A DNA stretch of 59,682 nt. Origin: Chloroflexota bacterium. GTDB lineage: Bacteria > Chloroflexota > Dehalococcoidia > E44-bin15. The stretch spans positions 1 to 59,682 of the forward strand of contig JAUVVB010000012.1 in NCBI GenBank assembly GCA_030604825.1, in the 5' to 3' direction. Below, piece after piece: positions 16,093-23,829 of this stretch. Position numbers and translations under genes: made by a program. How positions within the stretch are numbered: the stretch's first letter is position 1; each line of letters starts with the position of its first letter. The notes below the pieces were generated by a model. That model ran no database searches. It worked only from the letters and a program-made list of their open reading frames with translations, and had not been told where the DNA came from.

Positions 16093-17154
16093 GTGGCCGA
16101 GAACGCCAACAATGCCACACCCCAGGGGGAGAGGGTTGGGGAGATCTCTCTTCGGAGGCGATTCCTCAACGTTCGCACCCTTTTCTCCTTTGTCGTTGCC
16201 TTTGGCCTCCTCTTCCTCGTCTTTGAAAGCCTCAACGTTGACTTCAGCTCCACCTGGGCCACCATCAGGAGCTGCAGCCCCCTGTTTTACGCCCTTGCCT
16301 TTCTATCCTACTATTTAAGCTTTCCCCTGCGCGCCCTCAGGTGGCGGGTACTGCTGCATAACGCCGGCTTCCGCCAGGATAAGGGGGTGGAGCTTCCCTC
16401 CACCGGCAGGCTCACCCAGATGATCCTCATCAATTGGTTTGCCAACAGCATTGTCTATGCCCGGCTGGGCGATGCCTACCGCGGCTACCTGCTCAAGGGT
16501 AATGCCAACGTCAGCTTCTCCAAGACCATTGGCACCATCCTCGCCGAGCGGGTTATCGATGTTCTCGTGATATTCCTGCTCCTCATATTGGCCGTTTTTG
16601 GCCTCCTGGGAAGCCGGGGGATGATGGTGACTGGGGTGGTGTTGGCTTGCGGCATTGGCATGCTGGCTGCCATCGCCATCGTGCTCACGGTGATGGGGCG
16701 ATTCGGCGACACCCTGGAGCGGCGCTTGCCGGGGAGGTTTAGGTCGATATACTCCCTTTTCCAGGAGGGCACCCTGGGCAGCTTCGGGCAACTCCCCCTC
16801 CTCGGCTCGCTGAGCGTTGGCATCTGGCTCTTGGAGGCAGGCCGCCTGTATCTGGTTACGCACTCCCTGGGCTTTTCCGTGGGCTTTTCCCTCATCCTTT
16901 TCGCTGCCCTGGCCGCTGCCCTGTTGAGTGCCATACCCTTCACCCCCGGGGGGCTGGGCGTGGTGGAGACGGGGTTGGCGGGGCTGCTGATGATCGCCCT
17001 TGCCCGGGAGGGGGCGTGGTCCATCGCCCTGGTGGACCGCACCATAAGCTATTTGAGCGTTATCCTGTTTGGGTTTTTGGCCTTCTCGCTATGGCATTTC
17101 GTGAAAGCGAGGAAGGGGGGTCGGAGGAGAAGCCTGGGGGATGTGGAAAGCTAA
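16093..17154 (+). CDS. Lysylphosphatidylglycerol-synthase-type membrane protein (UPF0104)
   Basis: A 353-residue integral membrane protein with about eight hydrophobic segments, including FVVAFGLLFLVF, VLVIFLLLILAVFGLL and LAAALLSAIPFTPGGLGVVETGL. The GGLGVVE motif and the early ALRWRVLL segment mark the transmembrane domain of the LPG synthase/flippase family (UPF0104). The soluble aminoacyltransferase domain of MprF is absent, as in most family members, whose transported or transferred lipid is unknown. It starts at GTG 16093, 10 bases after the rsmG stop. Function beyond the family is not assignable. Confidence 0.85.
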   Translation: MAENANNATPQGERVGEISLRRRFLNVRTLFSFVVAFGLLFLVFESLNVDFSSTWATIRSCSPLFYALAFLSYYLSFPLRALRWRVLLHNAGFRQDKGVELPSTGRLTQMILINWFANSIVYARLGDAYRGYLLKGNANVSFSKTIGTILAERVIDVLVIFLLLILAVFGLLGSRGMMVTGVVLACGIGMLAAIAIVLTVMGRFGDTLERRLPGRFRSIYSLFQEGTLGSFGQLPLLGSLSVGIWLLEAGRLYLVTHSLGFSVGFSLILFAALAAALLSAIPFTPGGLGVVETGLAGLLMIALAREGAWSIALVDRTISYLSVILFGFLAFSLWHFVKARKGGRRRSLGDVES

Positions 17155-17214
17155 AGGGCTCAAGCTATTTTACCGCGGGGCAAAGTTTTCCAAAAACTAA
17201 CAGGAGGGAGAGAC

Positions 17215-18399
17215 ATGACCTTGCCACTGGAGGGAATAAGGGTGCTAGACCTATCTCGGCTGGCGCCGGGACCCTTCTGCACCATGATCCTGGGGGACCT
17301 GGGGGCCGATGTCATCAAGGTTGAGGGGCCTCGGGAAGGCCGCCTCGCCCCGATGGCGCTGCTTGCCGTCGATGAGCAGAGGATGACCGCCCACAATGCC
17401 CTGGAGCGCAACAAGAGGAGCATCGTCCTCAACCTGAAGTCCGAGCCGGCGCGCCACATCTTCTACCAGCTCGCCCAGGGGGTGGATGTCATTGTGGAGG
17501 GCTTTAGACCGGGGGTGGTGAAACGCCTGGGAGTGGACTACGAAACCATCAGCGAATTGAACCCCAGGATCGTCTATTGTTCCCTCACCGGCTACGGGCA
17601 GGACGGGCCCTACAGCAATCTGGTAGGGCATGACATAAACTACATCTCCATCGGTGGCGCTCTGGGGATCATGGGCCTGCCCGGAGCCCCTCCCGCCATA
17701 CCGGCCAATTTGGTGGCCGATTTCGCCGCCGGGGGGATGAATGCTGCCATTGGCATCCTTGCCGCCCTCATCGCCAGGGAGAGTACGGGGAGGGGGCAGT
17801 ATGTGGATATCGGCATGGGTGATGGGGTGGTCTCGCTGATGGCGGCCATGCTATCCCGTTATTTCGCCTCGGGACAGGTCCCCGAGAGGGGAAATGATAT
17901 GCTCACCGGAGGGGTTCCCTGTTACAGTGTGTATGAAACCAAGGACAAGAAGTACATCAGCATCGGTTGCCTCGAGCCCTGGTTCTGGGAGAACCTTTGC
18001 CGCGCCCTGGGCAGGGAGGACTTCATTCCCCATCAGTGGGCCGAGGGGGAGAAGAGGGGGGAGATATTCGAGAATTTCAGGCAGCTCTTCGCCACCAAGA
18101 CCAGGGATGAGTGGTTTGAGGAGCTGAGCAAGACGGATATATGTGTGGGCAAGGTCTATTCTTTGGCTGAGCTGGCACAAGACCCCCAGCTTTCCCATCG
18201 CCAGATGATCGCTGAGCTGGATCACCCCACCCTGGGCAAGGTGAAGCAGGTAGGCATCTCGGTAAAGCTCTCCGATACCCCGGGCTCCATCCGGGGTTTC
18301 GCTCCCCACCCCGGCCAGCACACCGATGAGGTGCTCTTGGCCTTGGGCTACACCAAGGAGCGCATCGAGGAGCTGAGGCAGGAGGGGGTGGTGGGGTAG
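17215..18399 (+). CDS. CoA-transferase family III protein, alpha-methylacyl-CoA racemase type
   Basis: A 394-residue class III (CaiB/BaiF) protein. The N-terminal GIRVLDLSRLAPGP and the GADVIKVE motif define the family. VGHDINYIS (His139) and NLVADFAAGG (Asp169) match the catalytic His126 and Asp156 of alpha-methylacyl-CoA racemase with the same 13-residue offset, so racemisation of 2-methylacyl-CoA is more likely than CoA transfer. Racemases of this kind prepare branched or sterol side-chain acyl-CoAs for stereospecific beta-oxidation, which fits the dehydrogenase and thiolase operons nearby. It has a strong AGGAGGGAG site and follows the membrane protein by 60 bases. A plain CoA-transferase remains possible. 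Confidence 0.82.
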   Translation: MTLPLEGIRVLDLSRLAPGPFCTMILGDLGADVIKVEGPREGRLAPMALLAVDEQRMTAHNALERNKRSIVLNLKSEPARHIFYQLAQGVDVIVEGFRPGVVKRLGVDYETISELNPRIVYCSLTGYGQDGPYSNLVGHDINYISIGGALGIMGLPGAPPAIPANLVADFAAGGMNAAIGILAALIARESTGRGQYVDIGMGDGVVSLMAAMLSRYFASGQVPERGNDMLTGGVPCYSVYETKDKKYISIGCLEPWFWENLCRALGREDFIPHQWAEGEKRGEIFENFRQLFATKTRDEWFEELSKTDICVGKVYSLAELAQDPQLSHRQMIAELDHPTLGKVKQVGISVKLSDTPGSIRGFAPHPGQHTDEVLLALGYTKERIEELRQEGVVG

Positions 18400-18402
18400 T
18401 TT

Positions 18403-19089
18403 TCAATACGGGCAGAGGCTCCTCAGGCAGCAGTCTTGGCACTGGGGAGCCTTTCGGCATACCTCCTTGCCATGGCGCACCAGGAGGGCGTGATACTCAT
18501 TGAACAGTCCTTCTTCCGCTGACAGGTTATCGGCGAAAAGGGCCTGGAAGGCGCTATAGCTATCGCTCTTTGGGGCCAGGCCCAGGCGGCGCAGGATGCG
18601 CCGGGTATAGGCATCGACGACGAAGATGGGCTTTCTGGCCGCATAGAGGATTATGGAGTCCGCCGTCTCTTCGCCGATGCCATGGATGGAGAGGAGCTCC
18701 TGTCGCAGTTGGGGGATATCGAGGGCAAAGAGCATTCCCAGATCATCGCCATAGCGCCTTAATTGCTCGGCAAAGACCTTGAGCTTTATTGCCTTGGCGT
18801 GGTGATAGCCTGAGGGACGAATCAACCGAGCCAGTTCGTCCAGGGAGAGACGGCGCAACGCCTTTGGGCTGAGCACCCCCGCCCCCTTGAGGTTAGCTAT
18901 GGCCCGTTCCACGTTGGTCCATGCCGTCGACTGGGTGAGGATGGCGCCCACCACCACCTCAAAGGGGTCTTCGGCAGGCCACCAGTGCTGGGGACCATAG
19001 CGGGAAAGGAGCAGGCGGTATATCTCCAGCAGAGGCTGTGCCAAAGCTCCCTTTGGCGATGAACCCCTCACTTCAGCCTTTTCACCCAT
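18403..19089 (-). CDS. Endonuclease III-family DNA glycosylase, MagIII/MpgII type
   Basis: A 228-residue HhH-GPD glycosylase. The N-terminal YGPQHWWPAEDPFEVVVGAIL and LTQSTAWTNVERAI segments are characteristic of the 3-methyladenine glycosylases MagIII (Helicobacter) and MpgII (Thermotoga). The helix-hairpin-helix is SIHGIGEETADSI, with Glu where endonuclease III has its lyase lysine, so it should be monofunctional. The catalytic aspartate is in VVDAYTRR. A C-terminal C-x5-C-x2-C-x5-C arrangement probably binds a 4Fe-4S cluster. Its 5' end overlaps trmO by 22 bases. It is convergent with the racemase-like gene (3-base gap). Excision of alkylated bases is the likely role. Confidence 0.85.
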   Translation of the reverse strand: MGEKAEVRGSSPKGALAQPLLEIYRLLLSRYGPQHWWPAEDPFEVVVGAILTQSTAWTNVERAIANLKGAGVLSPKALRRLSLDELARLIRPSGYHHAKAIKLKVFAEQLRRYGDDLGMLFALDIPQLRQELLSIHGIGEETADSIILYAARKPIFVVDAYTRRILRRLGLAPKSDSYSAFQALFADNLSAEEGLFNEYHALLVRHGKEVCRKAPQCQDCCLRSLCPY

Positions 19090-19526
19090 TGGGGAACCCT
19101 CACCTGGGAAGGGAAGTCCAAAGGGGGGATAAAGGGCTTTACATCGATGACGGGGGTGCCATCGATGGCATCCAAACCCACTACCTTGAGCGCGTTCCCC
19201 CTTCGCTCCAGGAGCCTCACCACCGCCACCCCTAAAGGATTGGGCCTGTGGGGGGTGCGGGTGGCGAACAGCCCCACCAGGGGGAGGTCCGCTCTGCCCA
19301 TGGGGTGAATCTTGCCCCAGGGGCCCTCCCCGGGGTGGAGCCTGTGCATCCAGTAGACCACCAGGATGTGGGAGAATTCCTCAAGCCCCTCAAGGCTCTG
19401 CTCAAGGCCCTCCTCAAATACGATCTCCGAGGTCACCTCCTGCCAATCTCTCCTTCCCGGCTCCCTGACCTCGTTTCTCACCACTCCTATCGCCTTCACC
19501 TTCATCGGGGCATCCTCTGCCTTCAT
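19068..19526 (-). CDS. trmO: tRNA (t6A37) N6-methyltransferase TrmO family (TsaA-like)
   Basis: A 152-residue protein of the TrmO/TsaA (UPF0066, formerly YaeB) family, which methylates N6-threonylcarbamoyladenosine 37 in tRNA-Thr using SAM through an unusual beta-barrel fold. Diagnostic segments are LEEFSHILVVYWMHR, FATRTPHRPNPLGVAVV and LDAIDGTPVIDVKPF. The ATG at 19526 has GGAGGG. The C-terminal extension seen in E. coli TrmO is missing, as in many bacterial and archaeal members, so substrate range could differ. The stop lies inside the 5' end of the glycosylase gene, indicating co-translation. Confidence 0.88.
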   Translation of the reverse strand: MKAEDAPMKVKAIGVVRNEVREPGRRDWQEVTSEIVFEEGLEQSLEGLEEFSHILVVYWMHRLHPGEGPWGKIHPMGRADLPLVGLFATRTPHRPNPLGVAVVRLLERRGNALKVVGLDAIDGTPVIDVKPFIPPLDFPSQVRVPQWVKRLK

Positions 19527-19642
19527 CGAACCCTCCTATGACCAAAGCAAAACGGGTATCTCCCCGGCCAGGATGATTTCCCTCGGTCTCACCTTGCACC
19601 TATGGGCATAAAGGGAGACCCCCTTTTCCGTTGCCTCCAGAG

Positions 19643-19672
19643 AAAAAGGCCGGCAAACCGGCCCTTTTCCTT
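19643..19672 (-). terminator. Rho-independent terminator of the homocitrate-synthase-like gene
   Basis: GC stem GGCCGG/CCGGCC (19648-19653 with 19658-19663) and a 4-base loop. On the minus strand the stem is followed by TTTTTC. It lies 17-46 bases after the stop at 19689. Confidence 0.75.
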
Positions 19673-19688
19673 TTCTAGGCTCCCTCCG

Positions 19689-20912
19689 TTAAGGGGTTAT
19701 GGTAATGATATTCCTTGCCTGCTCTGGATAGTTGCGGATGAAGCGGAGCTCATCGGGGGTGAGGGGCAGCTGGGTATGGGCATTGGCCAATTGCACCAGC
19801 TCCAGGATACGCTGCGCCTCCTCATCGTTGTCAAAGGTGATGCCTATGGTGTCATAGACATGCCTGACCCCGGCAAGCCCACCGAATTCGCCGGTGGTGA
19901 TGGCTCGGACGGGGGGAGCGGGCTCCTCCTCGTCCAGGCCCATGATCTCGAAGTCGAAGAGCTCGTAGTTCCTCCGATCCTTAAGCGCGCCATCGGCGTG
20001 AATCCCCGCCTCATGGGCAAAGACGTTTGCCCCTACCCCAGGCTGGTTGATGGGGATGGGGATGTTGAAGGCACGGGAGACATACTTGGCCAGCCGGTTG
20101 GCCACCCTGAGGTCGATGGGATCTGCGATCTGGTAGGACTCCATATCGCGGGCAAACTTCAGTGCCAGGATGCAGCTGAGCAGGTCTGCCTGCCCCGCTC
20201 GCTCGCCAACACCGTTCACCGAGGTATTGATATAGGCATCGAAGCCGGCATCGATGGCTCCCTTTGCCCCGGCGATGGAGTTAGCCACTGCCATGCCCAG
20301 GTCGTTATGGCAATGAAGTTCGATGGGGAGCTTCACCCTCTCCGCCAGGGCCTTCACCCGCTCATATATGCTCATCGGATTGTCGTAGCCCAGGGTATCG
20401 CAATACCTTATCCGATCTGCCCCCGCCTCCTTTGCTGCCTGGGCAAACTCGATGAGGTAGCCCATGTCGGTGCGGGAGGCATCCTCGGCATTCACCCCCA
20501 GGGTGCTCACCCCTCCCTTTTTGGCGTAGGTTGCCGCCTCTGCCATCTCCTGGATCACCTTCTCCCGGTTCAGCTTGCCACGGAACTTGTGGATGATCAT
20601 CTGGTCTGAGGTGGAGATGGAGATGTTCAGGTCTTTTACCCCGGTGGGCAGAGCCACCGCCACATCGTCAACGATGGCACGGCACCATCCTTCCAGCACC
20701 AGGTTGCCCATCGCCCCTAGCTCCTTGAGCTCCAGGTTTGCCTGGATGTAGTTTCGCTCGTGTTTTACGTAGGGGAAGGCGAACTCCGATTGATGAACCC
20801 CTATCTCGGCCAGATAGAGATTCACCATGGTCTTCTGTAGCTTGGCAAGGATGATCCGCGATGCCTGTACTGCATCCCGATTGGTGACATCGATGAAGTA
20901 TATCTTTGCCAT
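19689..20912 (-). CDS. Homocitrate synthase / Re-citrate synthase family enzyme
   Basis: A 407-residue DRE-TIM-type acyltransferase of the isopropylmalate/homocitrate synthase superfamily. The catalytic loop is FIDVTNRDAVQ instead of the usual DxTLRDGEQ. The metal-binding HxH is in ELHCHNDLGMAVAN, and SVNGVGERAGQADL is conserved. The C-terminal regulatory domain of LeuA is absent. The Dehalococcoides protein shown to be a Re-citrate synthase belongs to this group, so Re-citrate synthase is a real alternative to homocitrate synthase; sequence alone does not decide. No leu or lys genes adjoin. The start at 20912 has GGAGAGGG; an upstream start at 20957 would fall in the promoter region. Confidence 0.83.
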   Translation of the reverse strand: MAKIYFIDVTNRDAVQASRIILAKLQKTMVNLYLAEIGVHQSEFAFPYVKHERNYIQANLELKELGAMGNLVLEGWCRAIVDDVAVALPTGVKDLNISISTSDQMIIHKFRGKLNREKVIQEMAEAATYAKKGGVSTLGVNAEDASRTDMGYLIEFAQAAKEAGADRIRYCDTLGYDNPMSIYERVKALAERVKLPIELHCHNDLGMAVANSIAGAKGAIDAGFDAYINTSVNGVGERAGQADLLSCILALKFARDMESYQIADPIDLRVANRLAKYVSRAFNIPIPINQPGVGANVFAHEAGIHADGALKDRRNYELFDFEIMGLDEEEPAPPVRAITTGEFGGLAGVRHVYDTIGITFDNDEEAQRILELVQLANAHTQLPLTPDELRFIRNYPEQARNIITITP

Positions 20913-20947
20913 CTTGCCCTCTCCATATTGCAAAAACAGGATGGCAT

Positions 20948-20976
20948 ATGTTAGCATATCTCGGGGTTATTGGCAA
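20948..20976 (-). promoter_or_regulatory. Promoter of the homocitrate/Re-citrate synthase gene
   Basis: Minus strand: -35 TTGCCA (20971-20976), 17-base spacer, -10 TAACAT (20948-20953). It is divergent from the yceD-rpmF promoter about 20 bases away. Confidence 0.6.
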
Positions 20977-20997
20977 GGGAGTTTTGAGCATCCGTAC

Positions 20998-21026
20998 TTG
21001 ACAGCGGGCAGGGCTAAGGTTATAAT
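20998..21026 (+). promoter_or_regulatory. Consensus promoter of the yceD-rpmF-fabK-fabD operon
   Basis: Perfect consensus sigma70 promoter: TTGACA (20998-21003), 17-base spacer, TATAAT (21021-21026). The predicted start near 21033 leaves a leader of about 20 bases before the ATG at 21053. Confidence 0.88.
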
Positions 21027-21052
21027 GGGCAATCTCTTTATCGCCGAACGTC

Positions 21053-21556
21053 ATGGTAATCAACGTCTCGCAGCAGCTTAAGGAACCGGTAGGCTCGATA
21101 AGGCATCATCGGGTGAGCAAAGGCAGTTCAGGCGGGCTGCTCGATGGAGAGCTCACCCTTTTGCGCACCGATCGTGGTATCCTGGTGAGGGGCACCCTCA
21201 CCACCAGTATCCAGGCGGTTTGCAGTCGCTGCTTGAGTGCCTTTGACCAGCGCTTAACCCTCAACATCGAGGAGGAGTATTTACCCACCGCTGATCCCCC
21301 CACTGGCACCTCGCTTTCGAAGGGTGAAGAGGGCACTTTCGTCATCGATGAGCAGCAGCAGCTTGACCTCGGCGAGGCGGTACGCCAGTATTCGCTGTTG
21401 GCGCTGCCCATGAAGCCCCTGTGCCGGGAGGGGTGTGCTGGGCTTTGCCCCTCCTGTGGTCATAACCTGAATTTGGGCTCCTGCAGTTGTCCCTCACGAG
21501 CTGCCGACCCCCGTTTTTCCCAGCTTGCTTCGCTGTTCTGCGAACAGGGAGGTTAG
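21053..21556 (+). CDS. YceD/DUF177 family protein (23S rRNA accumulation)
   Basis: A 167-residue DUF177 protein; in E. coli and plants the family is needed for 23S rRNA accumulation or processing. It has the CSRCLSAF CxxC in the middle, an acidic EEEYLP segment, and a C-terminal cysteine-rich CREGCAGLCPSCGHNLN part that likely binds zinc. It directly precedes rpmF by 3 bases, the standard bacterial order, and starts behind a consensus promoter. No strong ribosome binding site is visible before the ATG. Confidence 0.88.
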   Translation: MVINVSQQLKEPVGSIRHHRVSKGSSGGLLDGELTLLRTDRGILVRGTLTTSIQAVCSRCLSAFDQRLTLNIEEEYLPTADPPTGTSLSKGEEGTFVIDEQQQLDLGEAVRQYSLLALPMKPLCREGCAGLCPSCGHNLNLGSCSCPSRAADPRFSQLASLFCEQGG

Positions 21557-21559
21557 AAG

Positions 21560-21754
21560 ATGGCAGTGCCCAAGAGAAAGACGGCTAAGGCGCGCCAGCG
21601 AAAGAGGCAAAGCCATATGGCATTGTCCCTGCCGGCTACGGATTATTGCCCCCAATGTCACAGTCCCAAGCTGGCTCACCATGTTTGTCCCGTCTGTGGA
21701 AGCTATGCGGGAAGGGAAGTGCTCAAGGTAAAGCCTGAAAGGAAGGGGGCATAA
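21560..21754 (+). CDS. rpmF: 50S ribosomal protein L32
   Basis: 64 residues, the usual length. The N-terminus MAVPKRKTAKARQRKRQ and two CxxC pairs (CPQC, CPVCG) make this the zinc-binding form of L32. It follows yceD by 3 bases and precedes fabK by about 67 bases, an arrangement that couples ribosome and fatty-acid synthesis genes in many bacteria. Confidence 0.97.
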   Translation: MAVPKRKTAKARQRKRQSHMALSLPATDYCPQCHSPKLAHHVCPVCGSYAGREVLKVKPERKGA

Positions 21755-21821
21755 TTATAAAGGGGTTGCAGAATTCTACAAAATATGCTAAAAAGAACAG
21801 CGAAGAATCGCTTAAGGGAAA

Positions 21822-22778
21822 ATGCGCACCGTGATCTGTGACCTTTTCGGCATTGAGCACCCGGTGATCCAGGGAGGAATGGCCTGGCTGGGCACCGCGG
21901 AGCTGGTATCGGCGGTATCCAACGGTGGAGGTCTGGGGATTATCGGCGCTGGAAATGCCCCCCCCAGCTGGGTGCGGGAGCAGATTCGGGCTACCAGGGA
22001 GAGGACGGATAGGCCCTTCGGGGTGAACATAATGCTCATGTCCCCCTTTGTTGAGGAGGTGATGGAGGTCATCCTGGAGGAGGGGGTTCCCATTGTGACC
22101 ACTGGCGGGGGAAATCCAGGGGTGTATATCTCTAGGTTCAAGGAGGCGGGGATAAAGGTGATGCCGGTGGTCTCCAGCGTTGCCCTGGCAAAGCGCCTGG
22201 AGAGGTCGGGGGCCGATGCCCTGGTGGCTGAGGGAATGGAGTCGGGGGGGCATATTGGGGAGACCACCACCATGGCCCTGGTGCCCCAGGTGGTGGATAG
22301 CGTAGCCATACCGGTGGTGGCTGCGGGGGGTATTGGCGATGGCCGAGGCCTTGCCGCAGCCTTCTCTTTAGGTGCCCAGGGGGTGCAGATGGGCACCAGG
22401 TTCGTCTGCGCCGAGGAGTGCATCGTCCATGCCAATTACAAGCGGAAGCTCATCGAGGCCCGCGACCGAGCCACCATGGTCAGTGGATATTCTACCGGGC
22501 ACCCGGTGCGCTGTGTTGAGAACAGGATGACGCGTCAGTTTCTGGCCCTGGAGAAGGCAGGTGCTTCGGTGGAGGAGCTGGAGCGCTTTGGCCAGGGAAA
22601 GCTCGAGCTGGCTGCCCTGGAGGGCGATGTGGAGGATGGCTCGGTGATGGCGGGGCAGATCTGCGGGCTTATCAAGGAGGTAAAGCCAGCGGCGGCCATC
22701 ATCAAGGAGATCGTGGAGGAGGCTGAGTCGATAATTTCAAAGCTAAATCGCTCTTATATCGGAGTTGCTCATGGCTGA
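21822..22778 (+). CDS. fabK: Enoyl-ACP reductase II (FabK) / nitronate monooxygenase family
   Basis: A 318-residue FMN-dependent TIM-barrel enzyme. HPVIQGGMAWLGT at the N-terminus, PFGVNIML, AEGMESGGHIGETTTM and VVAAGGIGDGRG are shared by FabK and nitronate monooxygenases. Location between rpmF and fabD, and close to acpP, favours FabK, which reduces trans-2-enoyl-ACP in the last step of fatty-acid elongation. The 3' end overlaps fabD by 8 bases. A nitronate monooxygenase is the alternative, judged less likely from context. Confidence 0.83.
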   Translation: MRTVICDLFGIEHPVIQGGMAWLGTAELVSAVSNGGGLGIIGAGNAPPSWVREQIRATRERTDRPFGVNIMLMSPFVEEVMEVILEEGVPIVTTGGGNPGVYISRFKEAGIKVMPVVSSVALAKRLERSGADALVAEGMESGGHIGETTTMALVPQVVDSVAIPVVAAGGIGDGRGLAAAFSLGAQGVQMGTRFVCAEECIVHANYKRKLIEARDRATMVSGYSTGHPVRCVENRMTRQFLALEKAGASVEELERFGQGKLELAALEGDVEDGSVMAGQICGLIKEVKPAAAIIKEIVEEAESIISKLNRSYIGVAHG

Positions 22779-23706
22779 GGAAGAGAGAAGCCTGGCTTAT
22801 GTCTTCCCGGGGCAGGGTGCCCACAGGGTGGGCATGGGGCTTGACCTTTACCGCACCTTCTCCGCGGCCAGGGAGGTCTTTGAGGAGGCGGACGACGCCC
22901 TGGGCTTTCGCCTTTCTCGCCTCTGTTTTGAGGGGCCTGAGGAGGAGCTATCAAGGACGGTGAACGCCCAGCCAGCAATCCTCACCGTGAGCGTTGCCTG
23001 TCTCAAAGCGGCCGCCCAAATAGCCGGGCAACTAAGTTGTCCCCTGTTTATGGCGGGGCACAGCCTTGGCGAGTATACGGCGCTGGTGGCCTCTCAGGTT
23101 CTCGATGTGGTGGACGCGGTTCGGCTCACCAGGGAGAGGGGTAGGCTGATGCAGCAGGCCTGCGATAGGGTGCCCGGAGGAATGGTGGCCATCCTTGGCC
23201 TGGACGAGCTCTCCGTGGAGGAGGTATGCCAGGAGGCGGGCGCCGAGATCGCCAACGTGAACTCGCCGGGCCAGATCGTGATCAGCGGGTCCAGGGAGGC
23301 GCTGGTTCGCGCCGTTGACCTGGCCAGGGCAATGGGGGCACGACACGCCATGCCCCTCAAGGTGAGCGGTGCCTTTCACACTCTTCTGATGCAGCCCGCT
23401 GCTGAGGGGATGGCCGAGGCCATCTCCCAGCTCAACTTTGGCGATCCCTCCGTCCCCATCGTGGTTAACAGCACCGCCAAGCCGGTGACCACCGCCGAAG
23501 AGGTTAAGCAGGAACTGCTTGAGCAGCTCTGTCGCTGTGTTCAGTGGCAGAGGAGCATAGAGTATATGGTGGGCGCCGGGGTGAGCACCTTTATTGAGAT
23601 CGGTCCCGGTCAGGTCTTAAGCGGCCTGATAAAGAGGATCAGCACCCAAGCTGAGGTTCGAAATGTGGGCGATGCCGAGTCCGTCGGTCTGATGCGGGGA
23701 TGGTGA
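22771..23706 (+). CDS. fabD: Malonyl-CoA:ACP transacylase
   Basis: A 311-residue FabD. YVFPGQGAHRVGMG is at the N-terminus. The active serine is in AGHSLGEYTAL, the arginine is in LTRERGRLMQQ and the histidine is in SGAFHTLLM. It transfers malonyl groups from malonyl-CoA to ACP for fatty-acid synthesis. ATG 22771 lies inside the end of fabK, so the two are translationally coupled; an in-frame TTG at 22765 is an alternative. The following 123 bases contain no recognisable gene or strong terminator. Confidence 0.95.
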   Translation: MAEEERSLAYVFPGQGAHRVGMGLDLYRTFSAAREVFEEADDALGFRLSRLCFEGPEEELSRTVNAQPAILTVSVACLKAAAQIAGQLSCPLFMAGHSLGEYTALVASQVLDVVDAVRLTRERGRLMQQACDRVPGGMVAILGLDELSVEEVCQEAGAEIANVNSPGQIVISGSREALVRAVDLARAMGARHAMPLKVSGAFHTLLMQPAAEGMAEAISQLNFGDPSVPIVVNSTAKPVTTAEEVKQELLEQLCRCVQWQRSIEYMVGAGVSTFIEIGPGQVLSGLIKRISTQAEVRNVGDAESVGLMRGW

Positions 23707-23829
23707 TGCTAGGTAAGCTTGGAGACCTCATGCCTGGGCGAGATGGCGGATGAGGACTATTTTTCGGCTGTGACCCTTTTCCTCACGGTGATTGGCGAAT
23801 TTTCCCCACTTTTCTAGGTTGAATTTGAC

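Noticed and set aside
23707-23829. Possible gene or promoter between fabD and the radical SAM gene
   Set aside because: No frame with coding character, no convincing -35/-10 pair and no terminator was seen.
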